Assembly: GCF_051379705.1 (NCBI RefSeq) | Contig: NZ_CP179868.1 | Location: 806,001 to 870,000, forward strand | Length of the DNA: 64,000 nt | Direction: 5' to 3' | Source of the DNA: Ekhidna sp051379705 | Lineage (GTDB): Bacteria > Bacteroidota > Bacteroidia > Cytophagales > Cyclobacteriaceae | In this document: piece by piece, positions 18,423 through 26,945 of the stretch | Layout: every line of letters starts with the position of its first letter | Position numbering within the stretch: the stretch's first letter is position 1 | Translations under genes and position numbers: made by a program | The notes under the pieces: model-generated | What the model saw: the letters and a program-made list of their open reading frames with translations, nothing else | Told to the model about the DNA's origin: nothing | Databases searched by the model: none

Positions 18423-19526
18423 TCCAGAACCCAAAGACCCGGCTAAAATTGCTGGAAGAATAAGATCATTTCTTTTAAAACTTTTGGCCAAAGCTAGTGC
18501 CGTACTGGCCCCACCAATATTGGCCTGAGATGCGATAGCCACAATTGACCAATCAGTTTTGAAAATTAGAGAAATGAGGATCAGAAAAGCACCATGAATC
18601 AATACAATCAATGATGTGAATAGCAATATATCAAACGCATGAGCACCAACATCTACCAATGCTCCTATTTCACAAAAAGCTCCAACGACCACTAAAAACA
18701 GGTAAACCGAAAACATTCCTAGAAGTTTAGCACCAGGCCATTTTTGTACTTGTTTAGATTGCGCAAGTACTAATGCTACCGTAGTTAATATCAACACCGA
18801 GGGAACACCCCAACCAAGCTCATTGGTGACTTCAGCGATTAAATCAGAAATAAATATCACAACAGTAGCCAAGCCTAACATCAGAGCGAGTTCTTTCGGT
18901 TCCACTTCTTCTCGCTCACGATTCATTTCATCCGCGTGACTTTGATCTGAAAGCACTACCGGATGCGGTCGGAACTTCTGCATAAATACCGGAATGCTTA
19001 ACGTTACAATCATCCAGATAGCTGTTATGATATTATCTGATACCACCACACCTGTGAAAACGGCACCTTCCTTGAAAACCTCATAGTGTAGCGCAACCGC
19101 ATTGAAATTTGCACTTCCGCCCGTATAAGTTCCCGTCATCATTCCTGCAATTGGTGCAAACTGAGATCCAAAAACTGCTTCATAGTTAATTGCCTGGAGG
19201 GCTACTGCCACTCCCAGCATCGTACCGACTGAGCCAAGCAAAAAAGCCATTAGCATTGGAACTCCAGCCTTCTTTAGTTGCTTTAGGTTTACACCCAAAA
19301 GAAGAAAGAAAATACTCGCTGGTGCCACATACTTAAAAATTGAGTCATAGACAGGACTCGAATCTGAGGCTGAGGGAATGAAGCCAAAATTGGCAGCAAA
19401 GGCGCCAAGAATAATAACAAGCAATGAGCTGCTTATGTGTCTCAGAAAGGTGTGTTTACAAAGCCACTCACTTAGAAAAATAAGAAGAAATAGGATAGTT
19501 AAAATGTAGATGGGCTCCTGAATCAT
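18375..19526 (-). CDS. DUF819 family integral membrane protein
   Basis: A 383-residue protein with about ten or more hydrophobic segments and a charged cytoplasmic loop in the middle (REREEVEPKE, about 205-215). The GTYTGGSANFNAVALHY segment and the late NIGGASTALALAKS repeat of that theme are typical of DUF819 (YjcL-like) proteins, a predicted transporter family related to carboxylate and sodium symporters. Substrate unknown. The gene ends inside the coding region of the kinase paralogue. It lies 15 nt downstream of murB on the same strand. Confidence 0.9.
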   Translation of the reverse strand: MIQEPIYILTILFLLIFLSEWLCKHTFLRHISSSLLVIILGAFAANFGFIPSASDSSPVYDSIFKYVAPASIFFLLLGVNLKQLKKAGVPMLMAFLLGSVGTMLGVAVALQAINYEAVFGSQFAPIAGMMTGTYTGGSANFNAVALHYEVFKEGAVFTGVVVSDNIITAIWMIVTLSIPVFMQKFRPHPVVLSDQSHADEMNREREEVEPKELALMLGLATVVIFISDLIAEVTNELGWGVPSVLILTTVALVLAQSKQVQKWPGAKLLGMFSVYLFLVVVGAFCEIGALVDVGAHAFDILLFTSLIVLIHGAFLILISLIFKTDWSIVAIASQANIGGASTALALAKSFKRNDLILPAILAGSLGSGLGTYLGFMVAGFLGM

Positions 19527-19541
19527 CCTACGAAAATACTA

Positions 19542-20558
19542 TCAAATAATATTCACTTCCCTTTCCAGCTCAATACCAAACTTTCCCTGGATGGATTTCT
19601 TTATTTCATTGGAAAGTTTGAAAATATCCTTACCTCTCCCGTTACCATAATTGACCAAGACTAATGCTTGCTTGTCATGGACACCAATCTCACCATCCCG
19701 AAATCCCTTCCAACCTGCATTTTCAATCAACCAGCCTGCGGGTAACTTCACACGATCATCATCCACTGGGTAACATTTTATATCTTCAAATTGGGCCTCT
19801 AGAGCCTCAAAGTGTAATTTTTCGATGATAGGATTCTTGAAGAAGCTTCCAGCATTTCCAATCTCTATAGGATCTGGTAGCTTGGATTGTCGGATATTGA
19901 TTACCGCCTGACTAACATTTTTTAGTGTGAGCTCACCTACGTCCATTTGCTCCAGTGTTTCTTTGATGGCTCCATAGGAAATCTTGAAAGAGGGTTTTTT
20001 GGATAAATTGAAAAAGACTTTTGTAATGACAAATTCATCCCTCAACTCACCTTTGAAAATGCTAAACCTATAGTCAAACTTGCAGTCTTCTTTAAAAAAA
20101 GAAATGGTTTTCCCGCTCTTTATCTCATAGGCTTCTAATGAATGAAATACTTCTTTTAGTTCTACACCGTACGCACCAATATTTTGCATCGGAGCGGCAC
20201 CGACCGTACCCGGAATCAATGATAAATTTTCAATACCACCATATCCCTTTTCAACGCACCAAAGAACAAATTGATGCCAATTCTCTCCAGCTCCCACTGA
20301 AACAAGTACATCTTCTTCTGTTTCATTTTGCACTTGAATTCCACGGATTTCATTTTTTGCAACAATTCCTGTGAATCCGCGAGTAAACAAAACATTAGAG
20401 CCTCCTCCCAAAATCATCTTCTTCTGTGATCGAAACCTGCCCGTCTGATAGATTTCATCCAGATCTTCAATAGAATCTACGATAGCCAGGTAGCCAGCGT
20501 TTTCATCAAGCCCAAAAGTATTATAAGGTTTTAGCGAAACGTTTTGTTGTACGATCAC
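19542..20558 (-). CDS. murB: UDP-N-acetylmuramate dehydrogenase MurB
   Basis: A 338-residue cytoplasmic flavoenzyme that reduces UDP-N-acetylenolpyruvoylglucosamine with NADPH, the second committed step of peptidoglycan precursor synthesis. FAD-binding motifs are GGGSNVLF (51-58) and IPGTVGAAPMQNIGAYG (115-131); the catalytic serine is Ser238 in NAGSFFKNP and the C-terminal ENAGWKG holds the active-site glutamate. The length and the AGSFFKNP motif match the E. coli-type (type I) enzyme. The start is GTG at 20558, giving the usual VSLKPYNTFG N-terminus. No other cell wall gene is nearby. Confidence 0.97.
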   Translation of the reverse strand: MIVQQNVSLKPYNTFGLDENAGYLAIVDSIEDLDEIYQTGRFRSQKKMILGGGSNVLFTRGFTGIVAKNEIRGIQVQNETEEDVLVSVGAGENWHQFVLWCVEKGYGGIENLSLIPGTVGAAPMQNIGAYGVELKEVFHSLEAYEIKSGKTISFFKEDCKFDYRFSIFKGELRDEFVITKVFFNLSKKPSFKISYGAIKETLEQMDVGELTLKNVSQAVINIRQSKLPDPIEIGNAGSFFKNPIIEKLHFEALEAQFEDIKCYPVDDDRVKLPAGWLIENAGWKGFRDGEIGVHDKQALVLVNYGNGRGKDIFKLSNEIKKSIQGKFGIELEREVNII

Positions 20559-20655
20559 AGTATTTCGATTTGTTAAACACGAAAATACCTCAACAATTAC
20601 TTACTCAACAGAAAATGAATCTTAGTTTTTTTCTAAATCAGAATTTTAAAAATTG

Positions 20656-21498
20656 CTATATATGTCTCTTTAGCCAAAGGTGTACGTCTTGCCACATCTC
20701 CTTATTTGCCGACCTGAAAAATCCAAAGTGACCGATTGACTTTTTATCAAAATCCCCTGGAAACCAATGTTGGTGATCCTTATTTATACTTCCATATTGA
20801 TCATAAAGTCGCTCTACTGCTCTCTTAGGAGCAAGAAGCTGATCGTCATCAATACTTATAAATCTCAACGGAATATCAACTTCTTTGTAGGCTCTTGCTC
20901 TTTTAGGACAATCTTGTAAAACCCCATTTTGATGTTTCCCCCAAGTTGCCCACTCTGTGGCTACATATTTTGGCAGGTCATGTTTTCCTCCATAGGCCCA
21001 ACTTGGTAGCTTTCCTGTGATTGAGGTGGTAATCGGCAAGATTAAATTCCAAAGTAAATCAACGGTCAGTTTTTGAGCGCCTGACCAATAAATACTGGAT
21101 GCGGTCTGGCTCGCTACAAAATAAGCCGCTCTAACATATGATTTATTTTTGGCCAGCGGAAAAAGTTGACCTGCTATGCTGTGTCCTATAAGGGAAATAT
21201 TAGGATCTTCCTCATGCTTACAAAGCCAATCAATTACTGCGGATAGGTCCTGCTCCCCCCAACTTGATAAGGTGGTATCTATATCTTTCTTTTCAACCTT
21301 AGATTCACCAATGCCGCGGTAATCAAAGGTGACAACCTGAAAACCTTGCTCTACAAGTGATTGAGCAAACTTCGAATAATAACCCCTTGCCGCGCCAACT
21401 GCTGGCGCTACAATCACTGCCGGCAGGCCTTCAAGTCCGAAATGTGTGGCGACAATGTTCTTACCATCCTCACATCTAATCATAAAATCATTTTGCAT
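20656..21498 (-). CDS. Alpha/beta hydrolase
   Basis: A 280-residue cytoplasmic hydrolase without signal peptide. An oxyanion-type VAPAVGAARGYY segment, VVTFDYRGIGES, the nucleophile elbow GHSIAG (Ser107) and a late histidine in SIGHFGFF are visible. It resembles the serine-aminopeptidase-S33-like group (UCP037442-type) of esterases. Substrate unknown. It stands between murB and the YtcJ-like gene, all on the minus strand, with gaps of about 100 and 80 nt that suggest separate transcripts. Confidence 0.88.
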   Translation of the reverse strand: MQNDFMIRCEDGKNIVATHFGLEGLPAVIVAPAVGAARGYYSKFAQSLVEQGFQVVTFDYRGIGESKVEKKDIDTTLSSWGEQDLSAVIDWLCKHEEDPNISLIGHSIAGQLFPLAKNKSYVRAAYFVASQTASSIYWSGAQKLTVDLLWNLILPITTSITGKLPSWAYGGKHDLPKYVATEWATWGKHQNGVLQDCPKRARAYKEVDIPLRFISIDDDQLLAPKRAVERLYDQYGSINKDHQHWFPGDFDKKSIGHFGFFRSANKEMWQDVHLWLKRHI

Positions 21499-21580
21499 TC
21501 TTATTCAATTTTTAACCAAATAAGCACACGGATAGCTGCAGAAGGAGTTTAGAAAAACGGTTAACAAAAGGTCAACATAC

Positions 21581-23275
21581 CTACTTTTTATAAACTATTT
21601 CACCTGCTATAATTGTCATTTCTACCGTTGTATTAAGAATCTCTTCTTCGGGAATAGTCATGATATCTTTATCAAAAACAGTCAGATCAGCCCACTTTCC
21701 TGCTTCAATACTTCCCTTTCTATCCTCACGGAAAGCAGCGTAGGCAGCATCTAAAGTATACGATTTGAGTGCCTGCTCTCGAGTCATCTTTTCAGCTGGC
21801 TCGTATCCACCTTCAGGATTGCCGGCTAAAGTTCTGCGGCTCACCGAAGCATAGAAGCTAGCCAGTGGCGTGATTGGCTCAACAGGTGCGTCTGTCCCAT
21901 TGACAATATGCGCTCCTGACTGAAGCAAGGTCTGCCACATATAAGCTCCCCACTCAATTCGTTGCTTACCTAGGCGATCGATCGCCCATGGACGATCCGA
22001 TGACATGTGAATAGCTTGCATGGCTGGAATTACACCCATCTCTGCAAATCGTGGGATATCGTCTGGATGGAAATGCTGCGCATGCTCAATTCGGAATCGT
22101 GGTTCTTTTGGGGCACTTTCGGGATAGAGGCTAAAAGTGCGTTCATAAATATCCAATACTTCACGATTGGCACGATCACCTATGGCATGTACACAAACTT
22201 GAAATCCAGCCTTATAAGCATCCGCTGTTATGGATTCAATTTCTTCCATCGGCATCACATTATGTCCATGCACACCTGGTGCATCAGAATACTCTTCTAA
22301 AAGCCATGCTCCTCGAGAACCAAGCGCTCCATCTGCATAGAGCTTAACAGATCTAACAGTAAGCTGATTATTAAATAAATCTTCTTCTATACCATTTTGG
22401 AAATATGTGTTGAGCAGGTCCTGATCTCTCCCGTTAAGCATGACATACAATCGCAACTTCAGATCTCCTCGCTCAGCAAACTCCTTGTATAAGCTGATAT
22501 CTTTCATACCGGATCCAGCTTGATGAAAACCAGTGATTCCATATTCAAAACACTGCTTCAATGCAAGTTTAAGAGCCTGTTCGTCGCTCTCTTTCGTTTG
22601 GCTCGGAATAGCCTGCGTAATCAAGCCTTGAGCTGTCTCATTGAAAATCCCGGTCGGCTGTCCGCTAATACTCATGAAAATTTCACCACCATCGGGTTGA
22701 GGTGAATCACTATTTATTCCTGCCACTTCCATTGCTTTTGCATTTCCAAGGGCAGCATGGCCACTTGCGTGTTTAAGCCAAACCGGGTGATTCGGTACAA
22801 CTTCGCTGAGTAAATCATGCGTTGGAAATCCCTTTGTCATCTCAGGCTTTTCTGTCCACTTATCCTGGTGCCATCCTCTCCCAAGTATCCAAGTACCTTC
22901 TGGTGTAATGGCAGCACGCTCGGCGACCATTTCTACAACCTCCTGATAACTTTTCGCTTCTCTCAAATCTACATTCAGTAAATTATAACCAACACCCATT
23001 ATATGAGCATGTCCCTCTGTAAGACCTGGTATCATGGTTTTACCTGCCAAGTCTATAACTGAAGTTGTTGCCCCTTTGAAAGCCTCAGCTCCGATCCTTG
23101 TGCCCACGAATAAAAACGTATCAGCTTTAATAGCTACTGCCTCTACTGTAGGATTGGAATCGTCCATGGTATAGATAGGGCCATTGTAGAAAATGGTGTC
23201 AGCAACAACTTCAGGCTCACTTGGCTGGCATGAATAAATGATCGAAATGATCAGGATAGCTTTTAGAAATCTCAT
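21581..23275 (-). CDS. YtcJ-like amidohydrolase, lipoprotein
   Basis: A 564-residue protein with a lipobox (IYSC, Cys16). The amidohydrolase_3 domain shows TIFYNGPIYTMD at the start, GLTEGHAHI (metal-binding His pair), the carboxylated-lysine/His region SVKLYADGALGS, VHAIGDRANRE, FRIEHAQHF and NGTDAPVEP (late aspartate). These are marks of the YtcJ / N-substituted formamide deformylase group, metal-dependent hydrolases acting on amides. A periplasmic, membrane-anchored location is predicted. It is divergent from rpsA with about 190 nt between. Confidence 0.9.
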   Translation of the reverse strand: MRFLKAILIISIIYSCQPSEPEVVADTIFYNGPIYTMDDSNPTVEAVAIKADTFLFVGTRIGAEAFKGATTSVIDLAGKTMIPGLTEGHAHIMGVGYNLLNVDLREAKSYQEVVEMVAERAAITPEGTWILGRGWHQDKWTEKPEMTKGFPTHDLLSEVVPNHPVWLKHASGHAALGNAKAMEVAGINSDSPQPDGGEIFMSISGQPTGIFNETAQGLITQAIPSQTKESDEQALKLALKQCFEYGITGFHQAGSGMKDISLYKEFAERGDLKLRLYVMLNGRDQDLLNTYFQNGIEEDLFNNQLTVRSVKLYADGALGSRGAWLLEEYSDAPGVHGHNVMPMEEIESITADAYKAGFQVCVHAIGDRANREVLDIYERTFSLYPESAPKEPRFRIEHAQHFHPDDIPRFAEMGVIPAMQAIHMSSDRPWAIDRLGKQRIEWGAYMWQTLLQSGAHIVNGTDAPVEPITPLASFYASVSRRTLAGNPEGGYEPAEKMTREQALKSYTLDAAYAAFREDRKGSIEAGKWADLTVFDKDIMTIPEEEILNTTVEMTIIAGEIVYKK

Positions 23276-23347
23276 ATGATTGATTAATTAGGTTTTTCTT
23301 TCGCTGTTAAAGTTAACAGCAACAATGGTTTTATTAATCAAATTCTC

Positions 23348-23355
23348 TAAATTTG
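23348..23355 (+). promoter_or_regulatory. Probable -7 promoter element of rpsA
   Basis: TAAATTTG is a perfect TAnnTTTG element. It would give a leader of about 105 nt that includes two stem-loops. Confidence 0.5.
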
Positions 23356-23377
23356 CGCTCCGCTCCAAAAAGGGGCA

Positions 23378-23437
23378 TTCTGACTTCTGTCAGAAGTTGT
23401 TTAACAAAAATGCTGATCGGTACTGACTCCAACCGAT
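23378..23437 (+). promoter_or_regulatory. Two stem-loops in the rpsA leader
   Basis: Stem 1 is TTCTGAC / GTCAGAA with a 4-nt loop (23378-23395). Stem 2 is ATCGGT / ACCGAT with a 10-nt loop (23416-23437), extendable by CTG/CAG with a bulged A. Neither is followed by a T tract, so they are not terminators. They are candidates for autoregulation by S1. Confidence 0.45.
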
Positions 23438-23467
23438 ACAGTGTATTTAAAGGGGTCAATTTTTATT

Positions 23468-25642
23468 ATGGCAAAGAAAGAAGAAACTGCTAAGGCTGAG
23501 GAAAAAGAAACCAAAGCAAAAGCACCCGCTGCTAAAAAGACCACAACAAAAAAAGCAGCAACTAAGAAGGCAGATGACACGGAAGTGAAAGAAGAAAAAA
23601 AAGCTTCTAAAACAACTGCAAAAAAAGAAACCAAAGAAAAGGCTGAGAAGAAAGAAGCTCCAAAGGCAGAAACTAAAAAAGCTGCTCCCAAAGCTGAGAA
23701 GAAAGAAGAGAAAGTAGAAGCTGAGGCCAAGACTGAGGAGCCAAAAGCTGAAAAGAAAGAGGCGAAAGCAGAAAAAAAGGAAGAGAAGAAGCCAGCCAAA
23801 GTAGCTGAGCCTGAAATTGAGCCAGCAGGTTCATTCGATTTCGATGATGATGGTTTCGATGATGAGTACACTGAAGCAGATCGCCAAGCGATGGAGAAGC
23901 TTTACGAGGATACACTTACAGAAATCACTGAAAAAGAACTTATCAGCGGCACCATAGTAGGTATTACAGATAGGGAAGTAATTGTAAACATTGGCTTCAA
24001 ATCAGATGGGTTGGTATCTCTTTCAGAATTCAGAGATATGCCAGACTTAAAAGCTGGTGATGAAGTTCAAGTATACATTGAAGAACAAGAAAACGCTAAC
24101 GGGCAACTTGTTCTTTCCAGAAGAAAAGCAAAAATTGTTAAGGCTTGGGAATCTATCCAAGGCGCACTTGACAATGATGAAGTAATCGAAGGTTTCGTGA
24201 AACGAAGAACCAAAGGTGGTTTGATCGTAGATGTTTACGGAGTAGAAGCCTTCCTTCCAGGATCGCAGATCGACGTAAAGCCTATTAGAGATTTCGACGT
24301 ATTCGTTGGCAAGTCTATGGAGGTGAAGGTTGTGAAGATCAACTACACGAACGATAACGTGGTAGTATCTCACAAAGTGCTGATTGAGAAAGATCTGGAA
24401 GAGCAAAAAGCAGAAATCCTGAACAACCTTGAGAAGGGTCAAGTACTTGAAGGGGTAATTAAGAACATGACCAACTTCGGTGTATTCATCGATCTTGGAG
24501 GTGTTGACGGTCTCCTTCACATTACAGATATCAGCTGGGGTAGAATCAACCATCCTGAAGAAGTACTTTCTCTTGACGAGAAGGTCAATGTGGTTGTGTT
24601 GGATTTCGACGACAACAAACAGCGTATCTCTCTAGGTATGAAGCAACTTACCGATCACCCTTGGGATTCGCTTGATAAGGGTATCGAAGTTGGATCTAAA
24701 GTGAAAGGTAAGATTGTAAATGTTGCTGATTACGGTGCATTCCTTGAAATCATCCCTGGAGTTGAAGGTCTAATCCACGTATCAGAAATGTCATGGTCTC
24801 AGCACTTGAGAAATCCATCTGACTTTATCAACGTTGGGGACGAAATCGAAGCGGTTGTATTAACAATCGATCGTGATGAAAGAAAGATGTCTGTTGGCAT
24901 CAAACAGCTTACAGAAGATCCATGGACCAAACAAGATGTTCTTACCAATTACGCAATTGGAACTGAGCACAAAGGAACTGTTAGAAACCTTACCAACTTC
25001 GGTTTGTTTATCGAACTTGAAGAAGGAATAGACGGTTTAGTACACGTTTCTGACTTGTCTTGGACTAAGAAAATCAAGCACCCGTCTGAGTTTGTGAAAG
25101 TTAGTGATGAGCTTGAGGTGAAGGTAATGGAGCTTGATATCGAGAACAGAAGATTAGCACTTAGCCACAAGCACTTGGAAGAAAATCCTTGGGATACATT
25201 CGAAACAGTATTCACCAAAGGATCTACTCACAAGTGTACAGTGACTAACGTTTCTGAAAAAACGGCAACTGTTGAGCTTCCGTACGGTCTTGAGGGACAG
25301 GTTATTCCAAAGAACTTGAAGAAAGAGGATGGAACAACTGCATCTGAAGGAGAGACTTTAGAGTTTAAAGTTCTTGAATTCTCTAAAGATGATAAGCGAA
25401 TTGTTCTTTCTCATACTTCTGTTTGGGACAAGGATGCTGAGCAACCAAAAGCAGCTTCTCCTAAAAAGTCAAGCAGCGGCGGTAAGAAAGGAAATACCTT
25501 GGATAAGATCAACAAGGAAGTTGAGAAGTCAACACTTGGTGATCTGGATGCACTCTCTGCTTTGAAAAATAAGATGGAGGATGCTGGAAAAGAGTCTGCT
25601 AAAAAGACTACTAAGGCAAAAGCTAAGAAAGAAGAAAAGTAA
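23468..25642 (+). CDS. rpsA: 30S ribosomal protein S1
   Basis: A 724-residue protein. Residues 1-118 are a low-complexity K/E/A region with repeats such as KAEKKE; residues 122-134 are acidic (FDFDDDGFDDEY). Six S1 RNA-binding repeats follow from about residue 160, beginning GTIVGITD, GFVKRRT, GVIKNMTNFG, GKIVNVADYG, GTVRNLTNFG and CTVTNVS. A basic tail of about 60 residues ends in KKTTKAKAKKEEK. S1 binds mRNA on the 30S subunit and helps initiation. The start at 23468 (MAKKEETAKA) is chosen over an in-frame ATG 27 nt upstream because the latter precedes nothing conserved. Confidence 0.97.
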   Translation: MAKKEETAKAEEKETKAKAPAAKKTTTKKAATKKADDTEVKEEKKASKTTAKKETKEKAEKKEAPKAETKKAAPKAEKKEEKVEAEAKTEEPKAEKKEAKAEKKEEKKPAKVAEPEIEPAGSFDFDDDGFDDEYTEADRQAMEKLYEDTLTEITEKELISGTIVGITDREVIVNIGFKSDGLVSLSEFRDMPDLKAGDEVQVYIEEQENANGQLVLSRRKAKIVKAWESIQGALDNDEVIEGFVKRRTKGGLIVDVYGVEAFLPGSQIDVKPIRDFDVFVGKSMEVKVVKINYTNDNVVVSHKVLIEKDLEEQKAEILNNLEKGQVLEGVIKNMTNFGVFIDLGGVDGLLHITDISWGRINHPEEVLSLDEKVNVVVLDFDDNKQRISLGMKQLTDHPWDSLDKGIEVGSKVKGKIVNVADYGAFLEIIPGVEGLIHVSEMSWSQHLRNPSDFINVGDEIEAVVLTIDRDERKMSVGIKQLTEDPWTKQDVLTNYAIGTEHKGTVRNLTNFGLFIELEEGIDGLVHVSDLSWTKKIKHPSEFVKVSDELEVKVMELDIENRRLALSHKHLEENPWDTFETVFTKGSTHKCTVTNVSEKTATVELPYGLEGQVIPKNLKKEDGTTASEGETLEFKVLEFSKDDKRIVLSHTSVWDKDAEQPKAASPKKSSSGGKKGNTLDKINKEVEKSTLGDLDALSALKNKMEDAGKESAKKTTKAKAKKEEK

Positions 25643-25652
25643 TTCTATAATA

Positions 25653-25686
25653 ACGAGTCACCTACAATGCTGGGTGGCTCGTTTTT
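25653..25686 (+). terminator. Intrinsic terminator of rpsA
   Basis: ACGAGTCACC / GGGTGGCTCGT stem with a 9-10 nt loop and five T. Confidence 0.85.
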
Positions 25687-25707
25687 CCTACTTTTACAAA
25701 ATAAACT

Positions 25708-25778
25708 GGCGCTATGGCCGAGCGGCTAGGCAGAGGTCTGCAAAACCTTTTACAGCGGTTCGAATCCGCTTAGCGCCT
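25708..25778 (+). tRNA. tRNA-Cys (GCA)
   Basis: 71 nt. The acceptor stem pairs GGCGCTA (25708-25714) with TAGCGCC (25771-25777), discriminator base T. The anticodon loop CTGCAAA sits on a GAGGT/ACCTT stem and gives anticodon GCA at 25740-25742. The T arm AGCGG-TTCGAAT-CCGCT is perfect. The U73 discriminator is a known identity element of tRNA-Cys. CCA is not encoded. Confidence 0.97.
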
Positions 25779-25787
25779 CTAGATTAA

Positions 25788-25812
25788 CCCTGAAGTAATT
25801 CAGGGTTTTTTT
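25788..25812 (+). terminator. Intrinsic terminator of tRNA-Cys
   Basis: CCCTGA / TCAGGG stem with a 6-nt loop and seven T, 10 nt after the tRNA. Confidence 0.9.
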
Positions 25813-25928
25813 ATGCTCATTCTTTGAAAATTTCTACACTAAGCATTTTACTTATCTACATTTAGGATGATACCCTAGCTTACAGACTTTCACAGCAGCC
25901 GTAATATTGTAGTGAATAACAATTAGTT

Positions 25929-26021
25929 ATGACGACATTAATTTTCTCATTGATTTTAGTAGGCGTGTTTGTAGCAACAGAACAAGCATGGTTTACACGA
26001 AAAAGTAAACGATTAGGGTGA
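25929..26021 (+). CDS. Possible 30-residue single-membrane-span peptide
   Basis: ATG to TGA encodes MTTLIFSLILVGVFVATEQ followed by AWFTRKSKRLG. It would be one hydrophobic helix with a basic tail, a layout common for real membrane mini-proteins. A near-consensus -7 element (TACATTTA, 25857-25864) lies upstream, and a stem-loop (TTTCCGA / TCGGAAA, 26039-26062) lies between it and the next gene. No homologue is known to me. The rest of the 445-nt gap between rpsA and the next gene holds the tRNA and two terminators. Confidence 0.35.
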   Translation: MTTLIFSLILVGVFVATEQAWFTRKSKRLG

Positions 26022-26087
26022 TTATTTGTAGAAATTGTTTTCCGATCTATAATGGTCGGAAACTTTTCTGCAATATTTTTGAACCTA

Positions 26088-26945
26088 ATGAGAAAACTCC
26101 TCACAATATCTCTTTTCTTTTTTAGCTTAATTGCCACTGCCCAAAATTTCCTATCATGGCAATTCAATGATCGGTATTTTGCCGTATCTATTGGCACCGG
26201 GGCTTCCACATATTTTGGAGAACTAAATAGTAAAAACACAATCAGCGATGATTTTTCTCAGTTTAATATTGGAATCGAAGCAAGGCTATTGAATCGGGTC
26301 GGAGCTCGAATAGATGCTGGTATTTTTTCACTTTCAGGAGCTGATCGAAATGCTGCTGACAGCTCATTTCAACGGCAAAGAAATCTTTCTTTCAACTCCC
26401 GAAATCTTCATTTTCAATTACATACCATCTATTATCTAAAGCCATACCAAGGTGACTATTACAAAAGGTGGTTTTTTGATCCATTTATTTTCACCGGAGT
26501 CGGATACATGAAATATAATCCCACCGCTGATCTTGGCGGTGAAACTTACTCTTTGAGAGAAGCTCAAACTGAAGGCGCTGAATATAGGAAGTGGGTGACA
26601 ACTATCCCAGTTGGCATTGGTGCCAAATTTAAAGCGAATGAGTTTTTAAACATCAATCTTGAAGTATCCTATCATTTTACTTTCACTGATTACCTGGATG
26701 ATGTTTCAAGCACCTATGCTGCTGAATTCACAAATGCAACCTCTGAGTTATTAAGCGACCGCAAAGAGGAGGTTGGAGTAGTGAATCCTGAATTTTACGA
26801 CCTCATTCAACCAGGTGCTGTTCGCGGCAATCCTGACACAAATGATAGCTTCCTTCAAATCAGCATAAAGGCTGAAATCTTCTTGCCTCCGGATCTTTTT
26901 AGCAGAAAAAACAACGCGATTGTTAAGAAACCTTCTGCTTATTGA
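26088..26945 (+). CDS. Outer membrane beta-barrel protein, DUF6089-like
   Basis: From the ATG at 26088 the product is 285 residues with a signal peptide (MRKLLTISLFFFSLIATAQ). The mature part alternates polar and aromatic residues as in an 8- to 10-strand barrel (YFAVSIGTGASTYFGEL near the start, FLNINLEVSYHFTFTDYLDDV late). The TYFGEL start and DYLDDVS strand are typical of the DUF6089 family of Bacteroidota outer membrane proteins, function unknown. A TATTTTTG -7-like box ends 6 nt before this ATG. Its stop overlaps the stop region of the convergent aminotransferase gene by 7 nt. Confidence 0.82.
   Translation: MRKLLTISLFFFSLIATAQNFLSWQFNDRYFAVSIGTGASTYFGELNSKNTISDDFSQFNIGIEARLLNRVGARIDAGIFSLSGADRNAADSSFQRQRNLSFNSRNLHFQLHTIYYLKPYQGDYYKRWFFDPFIFTGVGYMKYNPTADLGGETYSLREAQTEGAEYRKWVTTIPVGIGAKFKANEFLNINLEVSYHFTFTDYLDDVSSTYAAEFTNATSELLSDRKEEVGVVNPEFYDLIQPGAVRGNPDTNDSFLQISIKAEIFLPPDLFSRKNNAIVKKPSAY

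Noticed and set aside
23401..23871. Minus-strand Ser/Phe/Ala-rich frame opposite the start of rpsA
   Set aside because: It mirrors the K/E/A low-complexity codons of S1 and has no conserved feature.
25880..26239. Minus-strand frame opposite the mini-protein and barrel gene start
   Set aside because: It crosses the hairpin and signal peptide region of the plus-strand gene and shows no domain.
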